DNA from: Solen grandis
Lineage: Eukaryota; Mollusca; Bivalvia; Adapedonta; Solenidae
Assembly (NCBI GenBank): GCA_021229015.1
Contig: CM037781.1
Location: 37,095,352 to 37,159,351, forward strand
DNA length: 64,000 nucleotides
Direction: 5' to 3'
The notes under the pieces are model-generated. The model worked only from the letters and a program-made list of their open reading frames with translations, was not told the DNA's origin and ran no database searches. Below, piece by piece: positions 22,484 through 35,394 of this stretch. Made by a program: the position numbers and the translations under genes. Positions within the stretch are counted from its first letter, which is position 1; each line of letters begins with the position of its first letter.

Positions 22484-25400
22484 GTACGAGTTGAAGGTGC
22501 AGTAGAGAGGCTGTCGGCGGAAGAGTCTTGCGAGTATTTCCATTCCAGGCCTCGAGACAGTCAGATAGCGGCAGGAGTGAGTCGTCAGAGCAGGACTGTA
22601 CCCAACAGACAGGTGGGTGGGGTACATTAATATAGTCAGACAAAAGGATTTAAACCATGACAAACCAAAGAATAGCAGTATTTCACTTAGATTTTATAAA
22701 ATCAAGTAATTTTTGGAACAGGTTGTTAGAGAATAAACTGAATAAATTATCATTCAGTTACATTTTATGTTGACCATTTGGAAGATTGGTTTCTGACAAA
22801 CATGTCTTCACCCACTCACTCACTTAGTGTTTTACTTATACTTTTCCCAGTTTCCTATATTCCCAGTTTATAGCTCACATGAGCACAACGTGCTCAAGGT
22901 GAGCTTTTCTGATCGCCTTTTGTCCGGCGTCCGTCGTGCGTGCGTGCGTGCATCCGGCGTCAACAATTGCTTCAAACAACATCTCCTCCTAAACTGCTTG
23001 GCCAATTTGAAAAATATTTTGCAGGAATGTTCCTTGGATGAAGCTCTACTAAATTTGTATAAATGGTTCTGGTCCATTGCATAATTAGGTCACAGGAGCT
23101 AAAAATAGATTTTAAAAATGCAAACTTTGAAAATCTTCTTCTGCAAAACTGCAAGGCCTAGAGCTTAGATATTTGGTATGTAGCATCATCTTATGGGCCA
23201 TTACCAAGATTGTACAAATCATGACCCTATGGTGATAAATGCCCCCGCACCAGGGGTCACTTGTTTTACATAGAGTTATATAGGAAAATCTTTAAAAATC
23301 TTCTTCTATGAATCCATTAGGCCTAGAGCTTAGATATTTGGTATGTAGCATCATCTTATGGGCCATTACCAAGATTGTACAAATCATAGCCCTATGGTGA
23401 TAAATGCCCCCGCACCAGGGGTCACTTGTTTTACATAGATTTATATAGGAAAATCTTTAAAAATCTTCTTCTATGAATCCATAAGGCCTAGAGATTAGAT
23501 ATTTGATATGCAGCATCATCTAATGGTTCATTACCAAGATTGTTCAAATCATGACCCTATGGTGATAAATGCCCCCGCACCAGGGGTCACTTGTTTAATA
23601 TAGAGTTATATAGGAAAATCTTTAAAAATCTTCTTCTATGAATCCATTAGGCCTAGAGCTTAGATATTTGGTATGTAGCATCATCTTATAGTTCATTACC
23701 AAGATTGTACAAATCATGACCTTATGGTGATAAATGCCCCTGCACCAGGGGTCACTTGTTTTACATAGAGTTATAAAGGAAAATCTTTAAAAATCTTCTT
23801 CTATGAATCCATAAGGCCTAGAGATTAGATATTTGATATGTAGCATCATCTAATGGTTCATTACCAAGATTGTTCAAATCATGACCCTATGGTGATAAAT
23901 GCCCCCGCACCAGGGGTCACTTGTTTAATATAGAGTTATATAGGAAAATCTTTAAAAATCTTCTTCTATGAATCCATAAGGCCTAGAGATTAGATATTTG
24001 GTATGTAGCATCATCTTATAGTTCATTACCAAGATTGTACAAATCATGACCTTATGGTGATAAATGCCCCTGCACCAGGTGTCACTTGTTTTACATAGAG
24101 TTATATAGGAAAATCTTTAAAAAAAATCTTCTACTACGAATCCATAAGGCCTATAGCTTAGATATTTGGTATGTAGCATCATCTAATGGTCCATTATCAA
24201 GATTTTTAAAATGGTGGCCCTTTGGAGATAAATGACCCCGCACTCAGTCTTCTCCTCTGAAACCATAAGGCCCAGTGCTTATATATTTGATGTGTAGTAT
24301 TGTCAGGGCTAAAATGTTTAAGATTGAGTTAAATCAGAATTCTTGTCTGTTTAAAAACCTTGTAATCAGTTGTAGCAATGGTACTCAGGTGAGCGTTTCA
24401 GGGCCATCATGGCCCTCTTATTTTGTTTGACTTTTGCTAGAATAGTGACAGCTATACTACTCACCACTCCCTCTGTATTTGTTGAAGTTTTTTTGAAAGG
24501 TTAGATATTTCAAATTTCACATGCTTACTTAATGTAACAAGGTGAAAAATCCTGACAAGTCGCATAACTTTATCAGCAATTATTTAAGAGTTATGCCCCT
24601 TTTAGACTTAAAAATATAGGTTTAACAAATTTTTGCCAGTATATTTTCTGTTATCACTTCTGTATACAAGTATACCATGGAATTTTCAGCTGGCAAAACT
24701 TTGTTTTATGAATATTAATCAGCTTCTGGTTGACCAGTGAAATCACACATAGTATTTTGAATACTTGCTGGGCTGTCTCTGTGATGGATCCAATGAAATG
24801 CCTATTAATAATTCATGAGTTTTGCTAACCAAATATCTCATGGTTGATTAAGAAGCAAAGCGTATTGAGTGAGCTGGTTTACCAAAAAAAAAATTGGTTG
24901 CATGCAGTATACTATCATACTTATATCTCAGTACCTTAATCAGTCATGGGATTGACTTGAGGCTTTATAAGAGTCTGTTAGGCCATCAAGTTAGATAACT
25001 GTTGGTGGAATTTATTTTAACTTTTAATTAAAGTCTTGCATGCAAGTACTATCAAAGCTGTATCTCTAAAACTATTTCTTGTATTGGATAGGAACTTTAA
25101 ACATGTCTTCTTTACACCCAAATCTACTGAAATAACCAATAGAAATAAGAACTAGTTGGATAAAATGCATATCATGAGCTTTTTTTTTACTAAAACAAAT
25201 ATGGTTAGTAAAGTTTTGCTTGTATGTACTATCAAATCTATATCTCAGTTATGACTGCATATATGTGATTCAAACCTTACTTGTCTTCCAAGCACTTAAA
25301 CCATTTACCTGTAAATTACTGTGATTTATAAAATTATCTTTGTAAGCAGTTAATGATCTAATGCTTAAACGAATAAGCGTAAGAATGGTGGAGCGCGATG

Positions 25401-27060
25401 TCTTGCAGAATTTGAAAGACAAAACAAAACCTCAATTTCTGTTATCTCTTTTCTAATATTTTACTTTTCCAGTATCTAACAGACACATATGACAAGATGA
25501 AATCAGAGCACCAGGATGAGTCTAAGCCAGTACAGAAACCAGACTACTGGTAATGATCTATCTTAACCCTTTCCCTCATATAGACTCATTTTGACGCACT
25601 CAATAGGTACCACATAAGCCTGATCTGCAGAAAACCACAGTTAAACCTTTACCAAATTTTAATTATAAAGTCCTCTTTTCCAGACCACTGAGGAGCAGCG
25701 AACAGCATAAAACCTGATCAGCCTGCGAGTTACTCTTTTCATGGTGTCCTCTATGAGGGAAAGGGTTAAGCATTTTCCAGGGCTTTCCAGTCCCATCATT
25801 TTGAAAAAAACACAGACTTGTTAATTGTTTATGCTTCCAAAACATTTGGGCTTGGGTATAATGTGCTATTCATGTCTGACCTTCTGTCATTTAGAATTAC
25901 AACATTTTCTATGTACCCAGAGAAAATTAGTTATATTTCAGTATGTATTTGAACTATTATGACTTAAAGATAGTGTTTGCATTTTACATTCTTTAGCGTA
26001 TCTTTGAAAATAATTGCTACAAAATGTATTGCAAGAAAGAGTATTCATGTTGAATCAGAAAACCCAGTTATACCCTCACTTCTGTGAAACAGGGGTGATA
26101 TAAGAATTACACCTGTCACATCATGTTAGGTCCAGTCCCAATATGTCCCAGTCTTCACTCACATTACATGAAGACGAGGTTGAGACAGGGGATATAAATC
26201 ACCATTAATGAGAGCTCTAGTTTTAGATTAGAGCATTTCGTGGCATTATTAATCGTCCCTATCGGACTATGATTTGATGTAAGGTTTATCAATTAGTTAC
26301 CCCATGAAATGAAAGTGAGGGAGATAGGATTGAATTTTATCCTTTTGTCCATCTTTTTATCCATCCACTCCTAAACATTTTGTCATAATTTCCACAAATT
26401 TCTATGCCGGTCTGACTCTGTGTAACTGAGTAATTGGTCGTTTGTTTGGTTTCATGGATTTCTCCCAGATGCCAGTTTCCTGCCAAGCAAATGCCATAAA
26501 TGTCTTTGGGATTTTCATAAGTGATACGACTGTCCTGATAAATTTAAGTATATGAAGTTTAAATTTTAAATTAGTTCTTAACTGTAGGACCTTGTCTATA
26601 TATGGTGTAGGATTCAAAGTCTGTCTTGGTATTACAATGTATCAAGGGCTTCGTGGTCAAGTGGCAGTGTGGATCTGAAGGTTTTGGGTTTAAACCCCAT
26701 TCAAGGACAAGAAATTTTCCCGACCTTCACAGGCACCAAGTACTGGTCCAATCTGGGAACATGTGAGAGGGTTTAGTATGAGTTACAAAGACTCCTCTCT
26801 CAGTCACTTAAAATAATGAAATAGATCTGAAGATAATTATCATGTCTCATAATTCATGTAAAATAATTTTTTAATCAATTATGTTTTTTTACAGGGGTGG
26901 CTACCTGGTACGGCCCAAGGTTTATGAATTTTGGCAGGGCCAGTCCAGCAGACTTCATGATAGACTGAGGTTTAAGAAACTGGACAAGGAAGAACATTTT
27001 GACGAAAGCTTTATGGTCAGAGGGGATGGGGAGTGGGTGATTGAACGTCTTTCTCCATAG
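22484..27060 (+). CDS. PNPO: Pyridoxamine-5'-phosphate oxidase, C-terminal three exons
   Basis: PNPO is the FMN-dependent cytosolic enzyme that oxidises pyridoxine/pyridoxamine 5'-phosphate to pyridoxal 5'-phosphate, the last step of vitamin B6 salvage. Exons: 22484-22612 ([10 protein letters not shown]...[19 protein letters not shown]), 25473-25549 (YLTDTYDK...KPDYW) and 26895-27060 ([21 protein letters not shown], ending ERLSP, stop TAG 27058-27060). All junctions have AG/GT and phases agree (0, 2). These boundaries match those of vertebrate PNPO as I know it. The FMN/substrate motifs WQGQ and RLHDR are intact; in human PNPO the equivalent Arg residues are disease sites. The N-terminal half (about 150 residues in the family) is not found upstream in the window. 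Introns carry repeats at 22868-24426, 25563-25769 and 26645-26830. Confidence 0.93.
22868..24426 (-). mobile_element. HINE-like element, family 1, 165 bp core repeats (minus)
   Basis: On the minus strand it runs from CTCTTATTTT and the GGGCCATCATGGCCC hairpin near 24399-24418 to the terminal hairpin GCTCACATGAGCAC/GTGCTCAAGGTGAGC at 22871-22903. A GTGCGTGCGTGCGTGC tract follows. The core has about seven units of 165 bp (GGCCTAGAG blocks near 23156, 23321, 23485, 23651, 23816, 23981). It lies within PNPO intron 22613-25472. Confidence 0.75.
24430..25340. repeat. Dispersed repeat shared with 33050-34460
   Basis: Blocks such as CAAATTTCACATGCTTA, TATTTAAGAGTTATG, TCATGGGATTGACT and GCATGCAAGTACTATCAAAGC occur in the same order at 33050-34460. 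It resembles the core of an element whose ends are eroded. No coding. Confidence 0.5.
25563..25769 (+). mobile_element. TTAA-flanked MITE, internally deleted copy
   Basis: It begins TTAACCCTTTCCCTCATA and ends TATGAGGGAAAGGGTTAA. TTAA is the expected target duplication and CCCTTTCCC the inverted repeat start, as in piggyBac-type elements. Compared with 38212-38457 it lacks one half of the central palindrome. Confidence 0.8.
26645..26830 (+). mobile_element. tRNA-derived SINE, family B
   Basis: The head has an A-box-like TCGTGGTCAAGTGGCAG and B-box-like GGGTTTAAACCCC, followed by a body (CAAGTACTGGTCCAATCTGGGAACATGTGAGAGGG) unlike any gene. It lies in the last PNPO intron. Confidence 0.5.
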
Positions 27061-28569
27061 AAATCATTGTTTAATTGCAGGCTTTAAATATTGTATTTAT
27101 AATATCAGTCCAGTGAGAAATGTTTTCATGTGAAGCTTTAATATTTATTTGGTGGTAAGTAAATCTATCTCCAGCTACATTCCTTGAATTTATCAGTTAA
27201 TTCATATGGAATTCAGTAAAGATGGGATGACCTGACTTAACATGTTTTGGCCATACTGCTTTGATTTTTATGGTTAACGTTTGCGTTGGCCTGGTTGCGT
27301 AAAGAAAAAAAAAAAAAAAAATTCTGTGTACTCCATTCCAATTGAAATTATTTAAGTCTGCCAATAGTGCAGAGATGATAATGTTTGCAGGTTTAATTGT
27401 TGTATTTTTTTACAAAGATTTCACCTTGAGTTGAAAGTGAGTTGTATTCTTTTCTAGTGACTTTGATGGAGTAGGTTTTATTAGTATGATTGCTTGAGTT
27501 AGTAATTGAATAAGTGTTGTGAGATGTGGAGATGTTGCTAGGAATAGACTGTTGGTCAAAAACTGAGATTAATACAAATTAGTCTCCTAAAACTGAGAGC
27601 TCATTATCTGAGGTGGGTTTCTCTAAGTTTTAAGTTTTGCAGTTTGTGACAGTAAACAAGTTGTACCCATGAAAAGTAAATATAACATTGTGAAAGCATT
27701 ATTTGGTCACTCTTAATGTTACTCCAGTTGTAAATGTAATATATATTTATTTACCGTTTTCTTTTGCTTATAAGTTTAAGGGGATTGATGCTAAACAAGA
27801 AAATAAAACAGTATGGCTCTAGCAGTTACCAGTAATGTCCGTGGTCAACCCGTTACCTCATATTTATGTGTTTAGACACACTTACAGACAGCAGAACAAG
27901 ACCAAATAGCTCCATGGTCTATTTGTCATTATAAGTCTTTGCTCTGTTTGCTCATACAACTTTGTAGACTAGATTTTTAAACAGTTTGCGGGGTATAGAA
28001 AAATCCATGGTTTCGTATACCATTTAAAGTCCTATAAATGAGTATTCATCAAGTCATTTTTTTTTCATGAAAATTTATAAGGTTATTACAGTTATTACAG
28101 TTATTGAATATCTATTCTTTATATATGATGAGCATTTATTATTACATAAACAGAAATTTCCTATAAGTTTGGTGGCGGATATATGAAGAAGATTTTATTT
28201 TCATCCAGAATACATATGGCAATATAAGGAAGTAGGCCAAATTGACCCATTATCATTATAATTAATATAAACATTTGATTTGATATAAGAGAAATGAAAA
28301 AGTGACATTTTTCTGTTTTTCATATTCTGTTAAAAAAGAATTGGTATCATTTTCTTGGAAAACTAAGTGCATTTAAAAATGTTTTAACTGTCAGGACTTA
28401 GAAATGTGTTCAGCTTGTTCAGATTTAACAATATATGTGTTGAATTGTTAAACATGCTATAGTTTTGATAATGTTTACATTTTTTTTCTTTCAAAATCTA
28501 TAGGAACTCTGTTCCAAAACCTTTTACACATGTCATTCAATTTCTCATGTGCACAGGCAGAGACATTGT
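27061..28569 (+). other. PNPO 3' UTR and intergenic DNA
   Basis: There is no coding sequence. A possible poly(A) signal AATAAA lies at 27802-27807. The extent of the 3' UTR cannot be fixed. Confidence 0.4.
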
Positions 28570-28922
28570 TGAGTACGGCCAATCGATAGAACATCAATAG
28601 GTCGTGGGATATCATGGCTGAATTTTGTTGTTTTAGAGTGTGTCAAATTACTCCCATTTCATTGGTCGCATCACGTTTTTAAAACCAATCATAAATGCTG
28701 TTTTTATACAGCTGCCTGACGCAGTTATTCTTTATTATTGTTGACTTTAAAGCCTCCACGCCGAAGAGTTTTGTATTCATTTGTTATGTTGTCAGTGGTC
28801 GATAATTTAATCGATAATTTAATCAATAACTACCATTTTATGACGGTTTGTTTGCTTATTTCTCCATGGCATGATGTCATGTAGTGAAAGGGAATAAGTC
28901 AGCCGGGGGTATTCGACGATGA
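28570..28922. mobile_element. MITE with GGTATTCGACRATG ends
   Basis: A copy of the element at 41915-42275 in the opposite orientation. Shared blocks include AAAACCAATCATAAATGCTGTTTT, ACAGCTGCC..ACGCAG, GCCTCCACGC and CAGCC..GGGGGTAT at the end. It is a noncoding DNA element with imperfect terminal inverted repeats. Confidence 0.6.
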
Positions 28923-29280
28923 AGTAGAGAGAAAGTTGATGGTTTGATGTGGAGAGTTGAAAGGTTTTGATGTGAAGTTCCTGCATTGAAATCATATGAT
29001 TGCTTGTCGATCACTTTTGAATGTAAGCATTTCAAATATATTTTGTAAGGTTTTAGTATACCTGTAATCATGTGCTTGTTCTTGCTGGTTTGTTGACAAA
29101 CCAAATACTGTCTGTTTATGAGATTAATAATTTTGCAGATGTTATACTTTTCTTTATAAATATTTTATAAATAAAGTGCTATGTCTGTATATGGTGCCTC
29201 TTTAGCTTCAATTTCAGTGAATACATTTCCAATATGAGAATAAATGTTTTTGAAGTTTTTGAAATATGTTTTTGATATTG

Positions 29281-30151
29281 TGATCGCCTTTTGTCTGGCG
29301 TCCGTCGTGCGTCTGGCGTCAACAATTTTCTTTAAACAACATCTCCTCCTAAACCACGTGGCCAAATTTGATGAAAATTGCCCGGGATGTTCTATGAAGC
29401 TCTACAAAGTTGTTCAAATGATTCCAGTGTGTTGCATATCTGCGTCTCAGGATCTGAAAATAAATTTTTAAAGTGAAATCTTTAAAGATCTTCTTCTCCG
29501 AAAACCGCAGGGCCTAGAGCTTAGATATTTGGTGTGTGGCATTGTCTTATGGACCATTACCAAGTTTGTTCAACTCATGACCCTGGGGTCGAATTGGTCC
29601 CACCCCAGGGGTCACTTGATTTTACATAAGACTTTTATAAGAATAACTAGAAAAATCGTCTTGTCAGAAACCACAAGGCCTGGAGTTTAGATATTTGGGG
29701 TGTAACATAGCCTAGTAGACCTCAATCAAGTTTGTTCAAACCATGAACCTGGGGTCAAAATTGGCCCGCCCCAGGGGTCACTTGATTTTACATAGACTTA
29801 TTTAGGAAAAAACTAGAAAAATCTTCTTATCAGAAACCACAAGGCCTAGAGTTTAGATATTTGGTGAGTAACATGGTCTAGTGAACATCTACCAAATTTG
29901 ATCAAATCATGGCCCTGGGGTCAAAATTGGCCATGTCCTAGGGTTCACTTAATTTTATATAGACTTACTAGAGCTATGACCTTCAAAGTTTGGAGGGCGG
30001 TACAGTTTTTGTGTTGAATTTAGATGGTCTTGCTGTACTTCTGCATAGATTATGTATTCACTATGACTCGTTATACAATAATTGGCATTGAGGGCATTGA
30101 AGGCAATGTTTTTCACAGGTGAGCCATTCAGGGCCATCATGGCCCTCTTGT
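29281..30151 (-). mobile_element. HINE-like element, family 1 (minus, 3' truncated)
   Basis: It lacks the terminal hairpin but retains GATCGCCTTTTGTCTGGCGTCCGTCGTGCG, core units with CACCCCAGGGGTCACTTG, and the 5' hairpin CAGGGCCATCATGGCCCTCTTGT ending at 30151. Confidence 0.7.
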
Positions 30152-30490
30152 TTGTGTTTGTGGGTATTGTCAGATCAAGGTTTTCCGTGTTTGTATGATG
30201 TTTCTAATGTTTTTGGTTTTGTACAGCACTCTTATTCCAGAAAGAAATTGCTCTTTAATTATAAACAGAAGGGGTCATTTGGATAATTTATTGATGGTGT
30301 ATTATGGTCTGGAACCAAGGACCTTCAAGTTTTAGGTCTGCCCTTTTTTTGTGACCCAGTTTATCCAAATCCATAAAATATGAGCTTTAGGCTTTGCCTT
30401 AAGACTTTGATAAATTTCAGCTAAGAAAATTCAGCTCTGATCTCAGTGTTTTTAAATCCTACTATTATATTTTAAAGATTTCTTTTTTGT

Positions 30491-31194
30491 GAAGGCCTTT
30501 TGTCCGTTGTCCCTCGTCCCTCGTCAGCAATTGCTTGTGAACACTCTAGAGGCCACAGTTTTGGTCCAATCTTCATGAAAATTGGTCAGGATGTTTGTCT
30601 ACATGATATCTTGAATGAGTTCGAAAATGGGTCATGTGGGTTCAAAAACTAGGTCACCAGGTCAAAATTTAGAAAAACCTTGTGACCACTCTAGAGGCCA
30701 CAGTTTTGGCCCAATCTTCATGAAACTTGGTCAGGATGTTTGTCTACATGATATCTCAGATGAGTTTGAAATTGGGTCATGTGGGATCAAAAACTAGGTC
30801 ACCAGGTCAAATCTAAGAAAAACCTTGTGAACTCTCTAGAGGCCACAGTTTAAGCCCAATCTTCAATAGATTGGTTCAGGATGTTTGTCTACATGATATC
30901 TCAGATGAGTTCGAAATTGGGTCATGCAGGGTCAAAAACTAGGTCACCAGGTCAAATCTTAGAAAAATCTTGTGAACACTCTAGAGGCCTACATTTTTGT
31001 CCCAGTCTTCATTAACTTGATATGAATGATGACTGCATGAATTTCCAGTTAAGTTCAAATTCAGGTAGGATCAATATGTAGGTCACTTAGTCAAATGTTA
31101 GAAAAACACTTGAGATGCCAGATTTTTTTGTCATTATGCCTAACACAGTCATCTTACTAAGGTGAGCGATACAGGGCCATCTTGGCCCTCTTGT
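30491..31194 (-). mobile_element. HINE-like element, family 1, 145 bp core type (minus)
   Basis: It starts with AAGGCCTTTTGTCCGTTGTCCCTCG and has about four 145 bp units of the same type as 6338-7657 (CTCTAGAGGCCACAGTTTTGG). It ends GGTGAGCGATACAGGGCCATCTTGGCCCTCTTGT. The 60-codon frame across the units is a repeat artefact. Confidence 0.72.
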
Positions 31195-31219
31195 TTTTAA
31201 AGTATTACCATTGTGGTGC

Positions 31220-31951
31220 TTTTTAGCTCATCTGTTGTTGTTGTTTTTTTAGAAAAAAATATGAGCTATTGTCGTTACTCTGGCATCCACCCATGTTGTC
31301 ATTAGTATGTACATATGTATATATTTCACCTGTTGATCTTGACCTTTGACCTATTTTTGCTGTAACTTTTGAAAACTTTAAAATGCTTGTCATTTCAGAA
31401 CAGTTACCAACAGAGATCTGATATTTTAGGTGTGAATTCCTTTTGGCAAGACTGTGCCAATAATGTTACACTTTTGGACTTTTGACCTTGACCTTTGAAC
31501 TGTACCTATTTTTGAAATGTTTAACAAAAACTTTAACATTAGCCATAATTTCTTTACTATTGGACATACAACTTTTATTTTTGGTATGCATTTTCATATT
31601 GACAAGGCCTATTCAGATATACCTCAATATTTCATCTATATACTTAGACCGTATTTTGTAATTTCGGTCATAATTACTAGACAGATAAAAAAAGCTAGAG
31701 CATTTTAAATAAAAAATGTCTTCAAATTTTACATTTTTTTGTTTTGTGTTTATACATTCTATTCAGTGCATAGGTCAAGGTCATCCTTCAAGGTCAAAGG
31801 TCAAATTTAAAGGGTATGGATACTTCATCTTTGCATGTAAAGGCATATAAGTTAAGTTGTGATTTTCAAGGTCAACTTTATTAAATGTTTAACAAAAATG
31901 TTTAACGCTGGCAAAAACAGACGAGCATTGGCACCCGCATGCGGTGCTTGT
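31220..31951 (-). mobile_element. HINE-like element, family 4 (minus)
   Basis: It has the same design with different sequence: 3' end TTTTAGCTCATC (minus GATGAGCTAAAA) and 5' end, read on minus, ACAAGCACCGCATGCGGGTGC, a hairpin. The core contains repeated TTGACCTTTGACCT blocks. It lies 14 bases from the next element at 31965. Confidence 0.55.
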
Positions 31952-31964
31952 TTTTTATGATCCC

Positions 31965-32464
31965 TTTTTAGCTCACCTGAGCACAAATCTCCTCATAAAC
32001 CGCTGGTCAGATTTTAATAAGATTCTTGGGTGATACTGCACAAAAATAGCGAAATGGTTCCTCTCAGCAGAACAAGATAGACACAAGAGCTAAAAATAGA
32101 TTATTTTTTATGACATATCCTCCTAAAGTGCCCAGCAGATTTTGATGAAACTCAGTAGGAATTATCATTTGGTGGTACTGTACAAAAATATATAAAATCA
32201 CTCCAGTCTGCTGAAAAAGATAGCCACCAGAGCTAAAAATAGAAATTCTCTTTAAAAAACATCTCCTCCTTAACTGCTGTGCAGATTTTGATGAAATTCT
32301 ATAGAACATGATAAATTAGTATCAAATGGGATTATTCATCACAGAGTTTTGACCCTTTTCATCTCAACTACAATATATAATGTGCAATTTTATCCTTACT
32401 AAGGCATTTTGATTCTAGCAGTTGAATTCAGGTGAGCGATTTTGTGCCATTATTGCCTTTCTGT
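31965..32464 (-). mobile_element. HINE-like element, family 1, degraded (minus)
   Basis: It starts TTTTTAGCTCACCTGAGCACAAA and has three eroded units with AACATCTCCTCCTAAA and GATTTTGATGAAA. It ends with CAGGTGAGCGATTTTGTGCCATTATTGCC, a mutated 5' hairpin. Confidence 0.6.
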
Positions 32465-33353
32465 ATTTTTTTTATTTTTTTTTTTTGCTTTCCGATGATA
32501 CCACCTTTTGCAAGGGTCCTGCATACACCATTGTTGTTGATCTCAATAAAGAAGTTGGTAAAGAAATGTGTTTTATTTATTACTTAATTATTTCTCTTTC
32601 TAGAACAGAAACACCAGGGAAGCTTCAAGTTCAAGGGGTTTGATCTCCTGAATCTGCCCAATTTAATTAAGAATGGTACTACATGTATGGTAGTAACTGC
32701 TTCCTATTATCACACATAATTCGAGGAGTTCCAGGGAAGCATGGTTGATCTTATGGTCATGTGACTGTGTATGGTACCATGTCAGTTATCTGTAGCATCA
32801 TATAGACATATTCCCAAAGTGTCTGAAATCTTGAAGCAAAAAAGAGAAGAAAAAACTTGCACTAATTGTTTTATGAACATAACTTTATTATAATCTAGGA
32901 ATTGATATGTTTTAAAAAGAAAAGCAAGCACAAGTCAATTATAGGCTGTAAATCATTTGTCTCTCTCTCAATTTTTGTTTTAGTTACAATTATTATTCAA
33001 TGAATTAACTATTAGCATGACTATTCACCATAGCCTCTGGATCGGCCTTGGTTAAAAAAAATGAAATTGTGAAGTTAATATCTTCTGTACTGTCAAAGAT
33101 ATTTACTTCAAATTTCACATGCTTATTTGATATAGTAAGAAGTCACATAAATCTGTCGGCAGATATTTAAGAGTTATGTCCCTTTTAGACACAATTTAGG
33201 GTAAAGTTTTACCTGTATTGGATGTCTCCCCAATCGATGAAGAAACCTTTTTGGAAACTTAACAAGTGGGTTTGAGTCAATGGCCAAGGTCACTGTGCAA
33301 AGTTAGATAACTCTTACCTGTTTTTTTTTACAAATTAATCTCCCCTTTTTAGC
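32465..33353. other. Noncoding DNA between repeats
   Basis: I see no gene. From about 33050 the sequence matches the dispersed repeat at 24430-25340. Confidence 0.4.
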
Positions 33354-33611
33354 TATTTTTTTTTAGTAAAAAAGTTGAGGTATTTTCATCACTCTGGCGG
33401 CAACATTGTCATGAAAATCTTTAACCTTGGCCATAACTTCTGAACTATTAAACTGACCGTCTTCAAATGTCACATACTTGTTCACTATAACAAGGTTTAC
33501 ATTCTCATCAAAGGCCATAAATCTTAGGTCCATTTTGACCTAATTTATATCCCTCTTTTTTAAATAAAAAAATCGGATTAGTCGGATGGCATCCGTATGG
33601 GATGCTCTTGT
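33354..33611 (-). mobile_element. HINE-like element, family 5 (minus)
   Basis: It starts CTTTTTAGCTATTTTTTTTTAG. Read on minus, it begins ACAAGAGCATCCCATACGGATGC, a hairpin directly after ACAAGAG, as in the other families. It carries no coding. Confidence 0.45.
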
Positions 33612-35394
33612 GGGACTTAGAAATCTTTGTTATAATTTTGCATGTAATATAATATCATTCTTAGACCTCAGCATATCAGTCATGGGATTGACTGAGACCA
33701 TCAAGTAAAATAACTCTTGGTGGAATTTGCTTCAAACTGTGGCCACTTTTGAACTCATAAATTTTGTTAAAAGCTTTGCATGCAAGTACTATCAAAGCTA
33801 TATCTCTAAAATCATTGTATGTGCTGGATAAAGAAGCTTTAAATATGTCTAAATAACTATCCAAGCTACTGAAATATAACCAATGCATCCGTCTGTCCCA
33901 CTTTGTGTCCCCTCTGAAACTCCTAAGACATATATTGTGTTTGTATCTCAAAGGTCAAGGTCACAATCTGGAGTCAAATTTCATAAAGTGGAGTATTTGG
34001 TCTTATCTGGGCTCTAACACTACTATGCATGGATGGATTTTGAAATCACTTGGCATGAATGTTCTTCTATAGAAAACATTTTGTCCTGAGCAAGACCCAG
34101 ATCTGTAGCTTTAAATGTCAAGGTCACATACCAAAGGTTGAAAAGTGGCACTTTTTCCTGTGCCTGGGCTCCTAATGTTGCTTTACATATAATGGTTTTG
34201 AAATAACTTGATGCAAAAAAGCCACCAGATACATGATACATGCAAGATCCACATATATAGCTTTTAAAAGTCAAGGCCACAATTAGTCAAAAAGTTGGTC
34301 CTTCACGTCATAAAAAATGACCCTGGTTTTAACGTCTGTGATTTCCTTTTTGGGGAATTTTGGTGAAAGTGACATGCCCTGCTTGAACAAGGAAATTTGG
34401 TTAGTTGTGTTAGTACTATCAGATATATCTCAGTAACCACTGCATGTGTTAATTAGAAATTTCTGCACGTCTCTCCAGCCCCTCCAACCTTTGGGGAACT
34501 TCCTCTAACTCCTAAAAAGAGGAGGGGGGGGGGGTGTTTCAAATTTGTGCATGTAATGAACTATGATTCATGTATCTTTGTTATAAGCTATGATTATATT
34601 ATTATTGATTTAACCTTCCTTAACCTAGTAAGCACCAAAATAATCGAGAGAAATGTCTTATGGACAGCTCTTGATTTTATCATGACACAATTTTTCTCTC
34701 TCTCTCTCCCCCCCCCCCCCAATCTTTTCAAATGTACACTCAAAGACAAAATATGTAACAAGCACCACAAAATTTTAAATAGATCATACGAAAAAAAATA
34801 TGTATAAAGAAAGACCGATCAAAAACTAAATTTCAAATACATGGAAGATATAGATAACGCTTCACGCACCCAACATGATTACCTCCCCTGATTACCCTCC
34901 CCTGCCATTTGTCTACGGTGTTTACGTTGCAGACGCAGTGGTAAGGTAGCAATGTGTAAATGTCAGTGTAGCAGAATATGATAAAAGTTGATTCACGAAG
35001 GATGCAGTCGCTCTTTTATGTATTCGTAAGATTACAAGATCAGCAGCCGTTATGTGACTGAGCAATTACTTTAAATTAGTGATTTTAATTTGTTACAAAT
35101 GAAACCTCTGTGCCTATCCCATTGCATCTACGACTTACCATCTCTAGAAACATAACATTTTACCCAGTATTACTTGATCGGAATAACAGTAATAATATTA
35201 GCGAAAATTAGTTAACAGAATAAATAAACTTTTTAATTGTTTTTAAAATATGTATGATTTTTTTTGTCCTGACTTAATGGAACAAACATTAATTCATAAG
35301 ATAAGCTTTATTTTGAGTCGGCAAGACATATACAAATAACGTAAGCTTTTTAACAGACTATAATTTATTAAGAAATATCGATTTATGTCATAAT
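33612..35394. other. Noncoding DNA, with G-run and CT/C-run tracts
   Basis: A dispersed-repeat core runs to about 34460. There is a G-rich run at about 34522-34537 and a CTCTCTC-C11 tract near 34694-34720. No exon with splice sites and coding similarity is seen. Confidence 0.4.

Noticed and set aside
22868..24426. Regular ~165 bp spaced repeats, considered as a CRISPR-like or satellite array
   Set aside because: Units are contiguous and repeat throughout, without unique spacers, and are bounded by transposon-like ends in a eukaryotic intron.
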